A model generated the notes under the pieces. It made no database searches. It saw only the letters and a program-made list of their open reading frames with translations, and was not told the origin of the DNA. The position numbers and the translations under genes were made by a program. Of a stretch of 64,000 nt of DNA, positions 43,975 to 52,914 are shown piece by piece. Every line of letters starts with the position of its first letter. Position 1 is the stretch's first letter. The stretch is taken from assembly GCA_963667875.2 (NCBI GenBank), contig CAXXGC010000009.1:496001-560000 (forward strand), read 5' to 3'. The stretch comes from JAEXOD01 sp963667875 (GTDB lineage: Bacteria > Bacteroidota > Ignavibacteria > Ignavibacteriales > Melioribacteraceae).

Positions 43975-44284
43975 GGTAATCTAAGGTAATCTGTTCTCAA
44001 ATTTTCGGATTGCCTCTAAATGTTATGTTTTTATCGTTTTTTGCCCTAAAATGAGCTTATAACAGGGCTTTTCTTTCATTTTTTCGTAAATTTCAAAAAG
44101 GTAATCGGTAATCGGATTACTTTTCATTTTTGTAGTAAAAATTAATTAATTAATTAATTATATTTTTCTATTCATATTTATTTATTTTTTTAAGTTTATA
44201 AAAGTAATCGATTATCAGATTACCTCTTATTTTATATAGACTTATGGCGATTTTTTCCGATTACCTTGCGATTACCAGATTACC
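43975..44284. other. iteron-like array, candidate replication origin
   Basis: The heptamer GGTAATC or its complement GATTACC occurs at 43975, 43985, 44100, 44107, 44218, 44259, 44270 and 44278, with one-mismatch copies at 44114 and 44203. Copies to the left are mostly direct and those to the right mostly inverted, bracketing a very AT-rich tract with TTAA repeats (44138-44200) that could melt. The array ends four bases before the stop of the primase-helicase gene. Iterons plus an AT-rich element next to the replication gene is the usual origin layout of plasmid-like elements. Confidence 0.6.
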
Positions 44285-44287
44285 TTT

Positions 44288-46513
44288 TTATTGTATTGTA
44301 TATACTGCTTTTACAGTACCCATTTCTTTTTTAGAACTCTTTTCAATTCCTTTAAGTCGTAATCGTGCGAGAATGTTCTTGTAATGGTTGTGAAAGTGAT
44401 ATTTACAAATTGCATTCATGCTTTTTGCCGGAATGTATCCTTTCTTTATTGCAGCCTCAACATCCATACCCTCAGGAGATAAAATTGTATAATGATCAAG
44501 AAATTTTTCAGAACTGCTTGGTGGAAAAATTTCACCTAAAAGGAAAAATGAATCATCACAATTTTTAAGTGCTTTCGCAAATTCCTCATACTCATCACTA
44601 GTTATTTCTTTTAATTGCTCTTTAGCAGTTGTATTTATTGCAGTATTTGCCTGTTCAACATTGTAATCATAACATAATAATAAATCAGCAAATATTGCCA
44701 GTTCGTTATCAATTTGATTCCGCATTTCAATATTACTTTTATAAAATGACAGATTCTCTGTCTTTTTAACATTTTCATTTCTTATTACATTAAATCTTCG
44801 ATCCTGATTATCCAAAAATATTGGACATTCATTATTTGAATATAAAATCAAGTTCATATGATTAGCCATTTGAAATGAATCAATTCCCTTTAACTCAATT
44901 GTCTGTTCTCTGGCTGTAATAATATATTTAAGCCATTCTTTACGAGACAAATTTTCCTTTGGATTACCCGGAGTATATACTTCGTCATATACTCTTAACC
45001 ATTGTGTCTGATCCTGCGAGTTAAATGTTTTAGCCATACGTTCGCCTTGAACAAGCATGCTTTGACGTTTCCCATAAATTGGTTGCAGTATTCTGTCGAA
45101 CATTAATCCTTTTCCAATTCCTTGCAGTTTGGAAGTTATTAGCCATGCAGTATCTACTTTTATTCTATCTTTTAAGATTACTGCATTCCAATTTAGAAAT
45201 CTACTTAAATACTCTTCTTCCCCAAATATATTAAGCATTAATTCGTATATTACTGGAGTTTGCGTTTGCATTCGGATTAGTACTTCACTACCGGTTAGTA
45301 ATCTACCAGCATCGTCCTGATTTTTCAAATATTCGGATTCTTGAAACATATTAAAATAGTCTTCCTGCAATCCACTCGGTTTTTTCGGATCAAAAATTAT
45401 CATTACACGAGGAAGGTAAATTTTACAAGATGGATTAACATTATTATAATGACAATAATTTCTCCAATCATCATTATTCTTAAAAACAAAATATCCATTT
45501 CTGTTATTCTCTTGTTCCGATTCGCTTTCAATAATTCTACTTGGATATCCAAGTGTCTCATTGAAAAATAGCGAACTTTTGGAAGATACTATTTCTGATG
45601 AATGACTCCAAAAGGTTTTATTCTCAGAAGAACAGTATAAATAAATCTGCCCGGCTGAATTATAGTCAATGAATGCATTATGTTTATCAGGATTTTGCCT
45701 ATTTGCCGGATTGCAAAACGGGCATAGTACTTGAGTTTTACCAGTTATGTCTCTATATTTAATCTCGCTGCCATCCTGAAGTTTAACCATATCATCTATA
45801 GAAAAATTTCCATCAAGATTTTTTTCGTTGTCCAATTGCAATAATTTGGATCTTCCAATAGATTTTTTTTTGAAAGATTCGGCTACCATTTTTGCTTCAT
45901 ATGGATCTAAAAACATTGCTATTTGTGTCATCCCGTTTTTATCCATATAAGCATTATGAAACACCACTTCAGCAGTAGGATTTACCATAAAATACCTATT
46001 TCCTTGGAATGAAGTTGTATCAATGTTCGGGAATTTTTCCACCCAGAATGTCTCACATGAATTATAGGCACTTTCTGTAATTGGTACCCTTAACGGAATA
46101 ATAACTCGAAATTTATCAACTTCTGAGCCTGGAATTTCTTCACCTGTTTCTTTATCTCTTTTTGGTTTTTGGTGATTAATAGTGGTATGTGCAACCCAAG
46201 CAAATTGATATCCATTTGCTTTCTCGATGAATTCCTTGAATGTTGGATTTCCTTTATCAAAATCTAAAATAATGTTATGTACATCTTTAACATTACTTTT
46301 TATTTTGTAACCATCTTTTAACTCGCTTGAAGTATAGCTTTGAGTGCGGATCATCCGGGTTAATTCTTTTTCGTCCCAATCGATTTGGGTAAAAATCCAA
46401 CCTTTAGTTTTCTTTCCGCCTTCATCTTTGGTCATGCCCGGAGTGATTTGTGGGTTATATGAGTATGAATAAGACTTTAATTCGTTAGTTGTTGTTCCTG
46501 TTTTGTTTGACAT
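44288..46513 (-). CDS. primase-helicase (NrS-1/D5-like, DUF5906 type)
   Basis: This is a 741-residue replication protein. The N-terminal archaeo-eukaryotic primase-like part has the catalytic IILDFDKG (about 79-86) and KFRVIIPLRVPI (about 130-141). A zinc-ribbon region starting CPFC follows near 260. The C-terminal SF3-type helicase has Walker A-like LQGIGKGLMFD near 455 and WLRVYDEVY as Walker B near 500, followed by NECPIFLDNQDRRFNV, a motif typical of the phage NrS-1 polymerase helicase family. It probably primes and unwinds the mobile element's DNA; the iteron-like array abuts its 3' end. It overlaps the upstream DUF5659 gene by 29 bases. Confidence 0.85.
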   Translation of the reverse strand: MSNKTGTTTNELKSYSYSYNPQITPGMTKDEGGKKTKGWIFTQIDWDEKELTRMIRTQSYTSSELKDGYKIKSNVKDVHNIILDFDKGNPTFKEFIEKANGYQFAWVAHTTINHQKPKRDKETGEEIPGSEVDKFRVIIPLRVPITESAYNSCETFWVEKFPNIDTTSFQGNRYFMVNPTAEVVFHNAYMDKNGMTQIAMFLDPYEAKMVAESFKKKSIGRSKLLQLDNEKNLDGNFSIDDMVKLQDGSEIKYRDITGKTQVLCPFCNPANRQNPDKHNAFIDYNSAGQIYLYCSSENKTFWSHSSEIVSSKSSLFFNETLGYPSRIIESESEQENNRNGYFVFKNNDDWRNYCHYNNVNPSCKIYLPRVMIIFDPKKPSGLQEDYFNMFQESEYLKNQDDAGRLLTGSEVLIRMQTQTPVIYELMLNIFGEEEYLSRFLNWNAVILKDRIKVDTAWLITSKLQGIGKGLMFDRILQPIYGKRQSMLVQGERMAKTFNSQDQTQWLRVYDEVYTPGNPKENLSRKEWLKYIITAREQTIELKGIDSFQMANHMNLILYSNNECPIFLDNQDRRFNVIRNENVKKTENLSFYKSNIEMRNQIDNELAIFADLLLCYDYNVEQANTAINTTAKEQLKEITSDEYEEFAKALKNCDDSFFLLGEIFPPSSSEKFLDHYTILSPEGMDVEAAIKKGYIPAKSMNAICKYHFHNHYKNILARLRLKGIEKSSKKEMGTVKAVYTIQ

Positions 46514-46772
46514 AATTGTTATTTGATTTTGAGTTTGATATTTGTTCGCTATGGATCAGAGTTTTTAATGATTTTATAGCATTTCCGTACTTAACGGGTT
46601 CGGTTTTTGCGCTTAAGGAGTGGTACTTGCGCATTGCTTCAATAAGCTCATTGCTGTTTTCAAAGGAAAAGGTTGTAAATCCGTTTTCCCTTGAATATTC
46701 AATAAGTTCAAAGCCTTCAGCTACCAAATATGCACTAAGGTAGAAGTCCTTGTTTGAATATGTGTTCTGCAT
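46485..46772 (-). CDS. DUF5659-type small element protein
   Basis: This protein has 95 residues. NKDFYLSAYLVAEGFELIEYSRENGFTTFSFE (about 7-38) matches the DUF5659 pattern of a compact alpha/beta domain found in phage and plasmid modules next to primases. A low-complexity Asn/Ser/Lys tail follows. First gene of the replication operon, overlapping the primase-helicase by 29 bases. Confidence 0.75.
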   Translation of the reverse strand: MQNTYSNKDFYLSAYLVAEGFELIEYSRENGFTTFSFENSNELIEAMRKYHSLSAKTEPVKYGNAIKSLKTLIHSEQISNSKSNNNYVKQNRNNN

Positions 46773-47090
46773 TTTATTAATTTGATTTAAGGTTTATAGT
46801 GCCTTGCGGCTAATGTCGGTTTTCAGTTTTCGGTGAGTTGTCTGTTGTCAAATGCTAAGTATAATATCGCTTATCCAAGTAGGGAAGTCAATAGTATTTG
46901 AAAAATAAATATTTTCTATATTTCCCAATTCTTTCATATATATAGTATAAACTATTCCCCACTATAAAGTCAAGTCCGGGGCAATAAATTTTTTAATTAT
47001 TTTACAAATACTTTCCCCGTTGAAAAAATCACTATGCCAATCACTATGCCAATAAAACCTAACCCATTGTAAATTAACAACTTACAGCAT
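46773..47090. other. promoter region of the replication operon and element edge
   Basis: About 320 bases upstream of the minus-strand replication genes, AT-rich with a TATATATAGTATAA segment near 46930. A perfect tandem direct repeat of TCACTATGCCAA at 47029-47040 and 47041-47052 lies 40 bases inside the tRNA scar, a place where integrase arm sites are often found. Confidence 0.5.
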
Positions 47091-47143
47091 GTGTTGACTC
47101 CCTTTTAAGCAAAGGGTCGGTGGTTCGATACCACCCGCGCTCA
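47091..47143 (+). other. tRNA 3'-end fragment (candidate attachment-site scar)
   Basis: The T-arm is complete: GGTGG (47119-47123), loop TTCGATA, CCACC (47131-47135), followed by a seven-base acceptor strand CGCGCTC and discriminator A at 47143. CTTTTAA at 47102 resembles a Lys anticodon loop, but the flanking stem does not pair, and no D-arm or 5' acceptor strand lies upstream. So only the 3' part of a tRNA gene is present, as left when an element integrates in a tRNA gene. Confidence 0.7.
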
Positions 47144-47146
47144 CAG

Positions 47147-47174
47147 AAAGTCCCAAGAAATTGGGACTTTTTTT
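47147..47174 (+). terminator. Rho-independent terminator behind the tRNA fragment
   Basis: A perfect ten-base stem AAAGTCCCAA / TTGGGACTTT with a GAAA loop, followed by further T residues. This would be the native terminator of the original tRNA gene. Confidence 0.9.
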
Positions 47175-47198
47175 ATTTTAAAGGGTGCCCGACAAGTT

Positions 47199-47386
47199 GG
47201 GACGCGTTCGCAGTCTCAGAAGCCTTGTACGTAACAACTTGCAGGGCTTTTTGGTTTTAAATACAAATATGCTTTTAGCAAATGCTCAAAGGTAGAGCGT
47301 CGGTGGTTTCCCGATTCATCGGGACGCTCACAGTCTCAAAAGCCTTGTAAGTAACAACTTGCAGGGCTTTTTGGTTTTAAATACAA
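47199..47386 (+). repeat. two copies of a tRNA-end/terminator-like unit, 120 bases apart
   Basis: 47199-47266 and 47319-47386 are nearly identical (few mismatches). Each begins with GGGACGC(TCA/GTTCG)CAG, resembling a tRNA acceptor 3' end, and continues into AAGCC...GGGCTTTTTGG, a weak terminator hairpin. The second copy is preceded by GAGCGTC pairing with GACGCTC and by TCCCGA/TCGGGA (47309-47324). They follow the tRNA scar in the same orientation. Confidence 0.7.
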
Positions 47387-47471
47387 TTTTCTTGTTCAAG
47401 GAGGAGCAAACTGCTTTTAATTAGCATAGCCAAAAGTTTTTGCAAATGTTGGAATTAAAGAGATACGGGCA

Positions 47472-47849
47472 TTAAAAAGTGGGCTCAAGTTTAATGATTT
47501 CGCTTAATAAATATTTTCCGTCAAAAGGTTTAATTATAAATTTTGTAGCCCCGGCGGCTAATGCTATCATTTGATCTTTTCGGGAAGCAAATGCCGAAAT
47601 GACAAAAATAGGGGTATTTTTGTACTTAATTATTTCCCTTAATTCAAATATCAAATCTATTCCGCTTTTACCACAATTTAAAGCTAAATCTATTATAAAT
47701 ATATCGTAGTCTTTTTCTTTTAATGCGGCATAAAATTCGTCATCATCATTGCATATTTTTAATAAATAATGTTTTGAAAGAATTGTTATATAAATCTTTT
47801 GGTTCAACAGATCATCCTCAACAATTAATATATTTTTCCTGTTTTCCAT
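47472..47849 (-). CDS. stand-alone receiver domain paired with multi-PAS kinase
   Basis: This is a 125-residue CheY-like protein. Acidic pocket Glu11-Asp12-Asp13, phosphoacceptor Asp54 (IFIIDLAL), switch Ser85 and Lys107-Pro108 are all present. It lies 39 bases downstream of the kinase gene on the same strand and is probably its phosphorylation target, as a separate receiver in place of a hybrid-kinase receiver. No output domain. Confidence 0.9.
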   Translation of the reverse strand: MENRKNILIVEDDLLNQKIYITILSKHYLLKICNDDDEFYAALKEKDYDIFIIDLALNCGKSGIDLIFELREIIKYKNTPIFVISAFASRKDQMIALAAGATKFIIKPFDGKYLLSEIIKLEPTF

Positions 47850-47888
47850 AAAACACCTATACCATTAATTATTATTGCATAATTACAA

Positions 47889-50800
47889 TTATTTTGCAGC
47901 GGAAAAAAACAAAGTGAACTTTGTTCCAATACCTTTTTTTGATTTTACCGTAACAATTATTCGGTTTAAATCACAGTATTTTTTTACAAGTGCAAGTCCT
48001 AAACCATTACCATCATATCTTCTTGATGATCCTCTCTCTTCCTGCATAAATGGAGTGTACATAAGTTTTAAAAACTCATCCGATATGCCAATGCCTGAAT
48101 CTTCAATATTAACTGTTATTCCGTTTTTATCCTTCCAAACCTCAATGGAAATATGTCCAATTTTTGTGTATTTGATAGCATTATCTATTAAATTCACAAA
48201 TATTTGATAGATGCTGTATTGATCTCCAACTATTACGGCTTCAGAAAGGAGAGTTGAAAAACTTATATTTAGTCCCTTATCTCCTACAAGTTTTTTATTT
48301 TCATTAATAATTTTTACTAATATGTCTTTTATAAGATCAAATTCTGTAAAAAATGGTTCATAAGTTCCCACTTGCATTTCAGATACATTTAAAATTAAAT
48401 CAACTGTTCTTAACAATCTATGCCCGGCCGAATCTATCCCGTCAAAATATTCAATAAAATTAGATGTTAATTCTTCTACCATTTCCTCACGTAAAAAATT
48501 CGCAAAATTTAATACAGCATTAAGTGGAGATCTTATTTCGTGCGACATTTGATTTAGAAATTCCGATTTAAGTTTGTCGGATTGTTCGGCTTTTTCTTTT
48601 GCGGCTATTAATTCTTTTTCAGTCCTTTTAGTATCTGTAATATCAACATCAACACCGGAATAACCGATCAGGTTGTTTTCCTTATCAAGTATAGGAATGC
48701 CGGTTTTGGAAAGAATAATTTTTTCACCGTTTTTATGAACATTACAATTAATAAAATTTCTAATTCTTTCCTTGCGTACAAATGCACCAAGTGCTTCTTT
48801 TTTTAATTCTTCTCTGTTATCGGGATCAAACAAATCGTAAAAATATTTTTTGCCAACTATCTCTTCGGCATCATAACCCAATAATTCTTTAATAATAGGA
48901 CTTACATAAGTGTATAATCCGTTACTATCAACATCCCATATCCATTCGTGGGCACTTTCGGATACTTGTTTAAATCGTAATTCACTTTTACGCAACGCTT
49001 CTTCAGCGTTTCTTCGTTCTGTTATATCTTCGGCCATTATATCATAATATAATGTATTTCCATTCAAATCACGGATTGCCTTAGCTCTTTCACTTAAATA
49101 TACCGTTAATCCATCTTTTCTATTCCAAATTGATCCAAAATTTATAACTTCATTATTAGATTCTACCAGTTCAAAAAAATGTTCACGTTCATCACCTGTT
49201 CCAAAACCCTCTTTTTCAAGATCTCTTGCTATTAGCTCTTCAAAAGATGTATAACCTAACATTTTAACAAAAGTTGGGTTCGCAAGCAATATCTGCCCGT
49301 CCGGTGTTGTTCTGTAAATTCCTATTGTCGAATTTTCATAAATTGACCTATAACGTTCTTCACTTTCGCGTAGTTTTTCGTTTGTACGTTTTCGTTCTGT
49401 AATATCGCTAATACTGCTCAACATACACTGCTTTTTATTAATATAAAGAATTTCGGCAGACATTAAACCGTCAATAATGGTTCTATCCTTTAATCTGAAC
49501 ATAACTTCTTCATCTTTTACTCTTTTACGTGCAAGAAGATTAGAAATTATTAAGTCCCTATCTTCAGAATTAACCCATAGTTGTAATCCAATGGATGAAT
49601 TAGACAATAATTCTTCTCTCGAATATCCTGACATCAAAACAAAATAATCATTAACTTCTATAAATCTGCTGTTTTCAATATTTGTAATGGATAAACCGTA
49701 TGGTGAAGTATGAAAGGCTTTTGAAAATCGTTCTTCGCTATCCCTCAAGGAATTTTCTGCTTGTTTACGATTTGTTATATCTTGACCCTGTGCAATTGTT
49801 ACAACAATATTTTTCTTCTCTTTATCAAAAATATTTGAAGAGCTCCAAAGAATAGTTTTAATTTTTTTGTCTTTAGTAATAATATCTAATTCAAAGGATT
49901 CTGATTTTTCATTGTTCTGGGAATTTGTTAATAGGTTAAGAGAAAAATCAATTTTGTCTTTTGGGAAAAGAAAATTTATTTTTTTATCTTTAATTTCTGT
50001 CCAGTTGTAACCACTTAATTTTTCAAATGCATGGTTAAAAAGCTTAATCACTAATGAATTATCCCAAACAATAATTAATGCCTCTCCATTATTAAAAAGG
50101 TGGTTTAAATATTCTTTAGTTACGCGGCTTGTTTCATGAAACGATTTTTCTGCAAAACTTCTTTCGGTTATATCCTCTATAGCAAGTAAAATTATTTTCT
50201 CTTTTCCAAGTGCGCTTTCAATTTGCTGAGCGTTAAGAAGCATAGTCCGTTTGCCAATTGAAGAAAAATCGTGTTCAACTTCATAGTTGTTAAATTTGGT
50301 TTTTTCGGGAAGAATTGTTTCAAGAAGTTCTCGTAATTTAGGAATATTCCATTGGTGATTTCCTAAATCATATATAAGCTGGCCAATCGTTTCGCTAACA
50401 TCAACTTTAAAGAAATTATAAAATGAGCGGCTTGCTTTTACAACTCTTAAATCTTTATCCAAAACAAGAAGTGGTTCCCGAACAGTATTAATTATGTTTT
50501 CTGTAAACTCACTTACATCATCAGCGGTTTTTTTAATTATCTCAAGTTCTCTGCGGGTTTTTTCTAAACCGGCTTCAATTTCTTTTCGTTCTGTAATATC
50601 TTCTATTGCAAGAAGAATAATTTTTTCTTTTCCAAGTTCTCTTTCAATTTGCCGTGCATTTAGAAGCATAAAACGTTTGCCAATTGTAGAAAAATTGTGT
50701 TCCACTTCATAATTGTCAAATTTAGTTTTTTCAGGTAGAATCGTTTCCAATAATTCACGTAAAATTGGAATATTCCATTGGTGATTTCCTAAATCATAAA

Positions 50801-52298
50801 TTAATTTCCCAATTGTTTCTTTAGGACTGACTTTAAAGAAATTATAAAATGAACGACTGGCTTTAACCACACGCAAATTTTTATCTAATACTATCAATGG
50901 TTCCCTAACGGTATTTATCATGTTTTCGGTAAATTCACTTTCTTCATCCGCCGATTTTTTTATTACTTCAAGTTCTCTTCGGGTTTTTTCCAATCCGGCT
51001 TCAATTTCTTTTCGTTTGGTTATGTCTTCAATAGCAAGTAGAATAATCTTTTGTTTTCCAAGAGCCCTTTCAATTTGCCGTGCATTTAAAAGCATGTAGC
51101 GGTAACCGATTGTGGAAAAATTATGTTCAACTTCAAAATTCTCGAATTTGGTTTTTTCGGGAAGTATTGTTTCCAGAAGTTCTCTTAATTTAGGAATATC
51201 CCATTGATGATTTCCTAAATCATAAATTAATTCTCCAATTGTTTCATCTGGGCTGACTTTAAAAAAATCATAAAATGAGTGACTGGCTTTAACTACCCGT
51301 AAAAATTTATCTAAAACAATCAATGGCTCTCTTACTGTGTTGATTATATTTTCGGTAAATTCACTTACCTCATCGGCGGAGTTTTTAATTACTTCAAGTT
51401 CTCTGCGGGTTTTTTCCAGACCAAATTCAATTTCTTTACGATCGGTTATATCTTCAATAGCAACTAAAATAATTTTTTGTTTACCCAAAGCTCTTTCAAT
51501 TTGCCGGGCATTTAAAAGCATAAAGCGGTAACCAATTGTGGAAAAATTATGTTCAACTTCAAAATTATCGAATTTTGTTTTTTCGGGAAGAATTGTTTCC
51601 AGAAGTTCTCGTAATTTGGGGATATCCCATTGGTGATTTCCTAAATCATAAATTAATTCTCCAATTGTTTCTGTTGGACTTACTTTAAAGAATTCATAAA
51701 ATGACTGACTGGCTTTAACTACCCGCAGGTTTTTATCAAGAACAATCAATGGTTCCCTAACGGTATTAATTATATTTTCGGTAAATTCACTTACTTCATC
51801 GGCTGTTTTTTTTATTATTTCAAGTTCTCTGCGTGTTTTTTCCAAGCCGGCTTCTATTTCCTTGCGTTTTGTAATATCCTCAATAGCAAGAAGAATGATT
51901 TTTTGTTTTCCAAGCGCTCTTTCAATTTGCCGCGCATTTAAAAGCATAAAACGGTTGCCGATTGTTGAGAAATTATGTTCCACTTCAAAATTATCAAATT
52001 TAGTTTTTTCAGGAAGAATTGTCTCAAGTAGTTCTCGTAATTTGGGAATATCCCATTGGTTATTTCCTAATTCATAAATTAATTTTCCAATTGTTTCTGC
52101 AGAGCTAACTTTAAAGAAATTATAAAACGAACTGCTTGCTTTCACTACTCTTAAATCTTTATCTAAAACAAGCAGTGGTTCGCGGATTGTGTTTATAATA
52201 TTTTCTGTAATTTCACTTGCTTCATCGGAGGATTTTATTTTAAATTTGAAGGGCACTTTGTTTGATAATTTATTAACTATCTTATTCGAGATTTCCAT
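47889..52298 (-). CDS. nine-PAS sensor histidine kinase
   Basis: This protein has 1469 residues without membrane segments. Five near-identical PAS units of 142 residues (about 24-712) share TENIINTVREPL and HQWDIPKLRELLETILPEKTKF blocks. Four ordinary PAS/PAC domains follow (about 720-1225; SEERFSKAFHTSPYGLSI, SEERYRSIYENSTIGIY, SELRFKQVSESAHEWIW). The HisKA helix has the phospho-His near 1252 in NQMSHEIRSPLNA, and the HATPase domain (about 1300-1469) has VNLIDNAIKYT, DSGIGI and GNGLGLALV. It is cytoplasmic and senses internal cues. The first five PAS units resemble the REPLLVLD type found at the N-terminus of chemotaxis-linked kinases. The receiver at 47472 follows in the operon. Confidence 0.93.
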   Translation of the reverse strand: MEISNKIVNKLSNKVPFKFKIKSSDEASEITENIINTIREPLLVLDKDLRVVKASSSFYNFFKVSSAETIGKLIYELGNNQWDIPKLRELLETILPEKTKFDNFEVEHNFSTIGNRFMLLNARQIERALGKQKIILLAIEDITKRKEIEAGLEKTRRELEIIKKTADEVSEFTENIINTVREPLIVLDKNLRVVKASQSFYEFFKVSPTETIGELIYDLGNHQWDIPKLRELLETILPEKTKFDNFEVEHNFSTIGYRFMLLNARQIERALGKQKIILVAIEDITDRKEIEFGLEKTRRELEVIKNSADEVSEFTENIINTVREPLIVLDKFLRVVKASHSFYDFFKVSPDETIGELIYDLGNHQWDIPKLRELLETILPEKTKFENFEVEHNFSTIGYRYMLLNARQIERALGKQKIILLAIEDITKRKEIEAGLEKTRRELEVIKKSADEESEFTENMINTVREPLIVLDKNLRVVKASRSFYNFFKVSPKETIGKLIYDLGNHQWNIPILRELLETILPEKTKFDNYEVEHNFSTIGKRFMLLNARQIERELGKEKIILLAIEDITERKEIEAGLEKTRRELEIIKKTADDVSEFTENIINTVREPLLVLDKDLRVVKASRSFYNFFKVDVSETIGQLIYDLGNHQWNIPKLRELLETILPEKTKFNNYEVEHDFSSIGKRTMLLNAQQIESALGKEKIILLAIEDITERSFAEKSFHETSRVTKEYLNHLFNNGEALIIVWDNSLVIKLFNHAFEKLSGYNWTEIKDKKINFLFPKDKIDFSLNLLTNSQNNEKSESFELDIITKDKKIKTILWSSSNIFDKEKKNIVVTIAQGQDITNRKQAENSLRDSEERFSKAFHTSPYGLSITNIENSRFIEVNDYFVLMSGYSREELLSNSSIGLQLWVNSEDRDLIISNLLARKRVKDEEVMFRLKDRTIIDGLMSAEILYINKKQCMLSSISDITERKRTNEKLRESEERYRSIYENSTIGIYRTTPDGQILLANPTFVKMLGYTSFEELIARDLEKEGFGTGDEREHFFELVESNNEVINFGSIWNRKDGLTVYLSERAKAIRDLNGNTLYYDIMAEDITERRNAEEALRKSELRFKQVSESAHEWIWDVDSNGLYTYVSPIIKELLGYDAEEIVGKKYFYDLFDPDNREELKKEALGAFVRKERIRNFINCNVHKNGEKIILSKTGIPILDKENNLIGYSGVDVDITDTKRTEKELIAAKEKAEQSDKLKSEFLNQMSHEIRSPLNAVLNFANFLREEMVEELTSNFIEYFDGIDSAGHRLLRTVDLILNVSEMQVGTYEPFFTEFDLIKDILVKIINENKKLVGDKGLNISFSTLLSEAVIVGDQYSIYQIFVNLIDNAIKYTKIGHISIEVWKDKNGITVNIEDSGIGISDEFLKLMYTPFMQEERGSSRRYDGNGLGLALVKKYCDLNRIIVTVKSKKGIGTKFTLFFSAAK
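50163..52229 (-). repeat. five tandem 426-bp repeats encoding PAS units
   Basis: Four complete 426-base units and a fifth lacking its linker lie inside the kinase gene. Copies differ at scattered positions, so they are not assembly duplicates, but protein identity is very high, implying expansion by unequal recombination. Confidence 0.92.
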
Positions 52299-52914
52299 AA
52301 TATATCCTTATGCTAACAATGATGGAAAATTATTTTACTGAAAGAACAGGAAAAAAAAAGTACTTTATCAAAACTATTAAACAAAAAGCTTTTACTGCCA
52401 TCTGATTTAATTAATAACTAATAATAATTATTTAAATAATAGCACCCTTTGTTCTTTCTAAAAACAATATGTTACAATTGAATGTATATAATCAATCCGT
52501 CAAAAGGATGAAAAATGAACTACATCTTATGGATGATACCAGTCGTTTTTAATTGTAATTTTTCCAAATTATCAAAATAGTTTAAAATATCAAACCTATT
52601 AAAATTAAATTTTTAAATTATAATTGTTGTAAAATAAATATTTTTTAACTACAATTGTAAAACTTGCTGTTCCTAATTTCACTGGTTTTGGATAGGTTGA
52701 AAAATGATAAATAGTTATTATTTAAGAAGTTCGAGCTTGTTAATGGCATGATTGGTGGACATTATTTTACAATATATGGATATTTTTAACTTTATACTCA
52801 ATAAATTAAATTTATTAATATTATTATATGTAATAAAATAAAAAAACTTGCTAATTTACGTTTGAATCATTATCTTAAAAGATATTTTTACTATAGATGA
52901 GTATTAAGGGTAAA
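52299..52914. other. divergent intergenic region with one hairpin-type repeat
   Basis: About 615 bases between the kinase and LuxR-type regulator genes, strongly AT-rich. It holds the inverted copy of the dispersed repeat (52497-52532). TACGTTTG at 52857-52864 matches the Bacteroidota -7 element TAnnTTTG, but no clear -33 TTG is present. Confidence 0.5.
52497..52532 (-). repeat. dispersed hairpin repeat, copy 1 (inverted)
   Basis: On the minus strand this reads AAGATGTAGTTCATTTTTCAT followed by CCTTTTGA, the same core as copies 2-4. It stands about 380 bases upstream of the regulator at 52915. Confidence 0.7.

Noticed and set aside
44138..44165. TTAA-rich tract as a transposon target or microsatellite
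   Set aside because: Its position between two heptamer groups next to the primase gene makes an unwinding element a better reading; no transposon ends flank it.
47091..47143. Complete tRNA-Lys gene
   Set aside because: The T-arm and 3' acceptor strand are present, but the anticodon stem does not pair and no D-arm or 5' acceptor strand exists upstream.
50163..52229. Repeated DNA taken as CRISPR or assembly duplication
   Set aside because: Units are 426 bases, in frame, encode PAS domains and differ at scattered positions.
52857..52864. Bacteroidota-type promoter (TAnnTTTG) for the regulator at 52915
   Set aside because: The -7 element matches, but no -33 TTG at suitable distance is present, and a chance match is likely in this AT-rich DNA.
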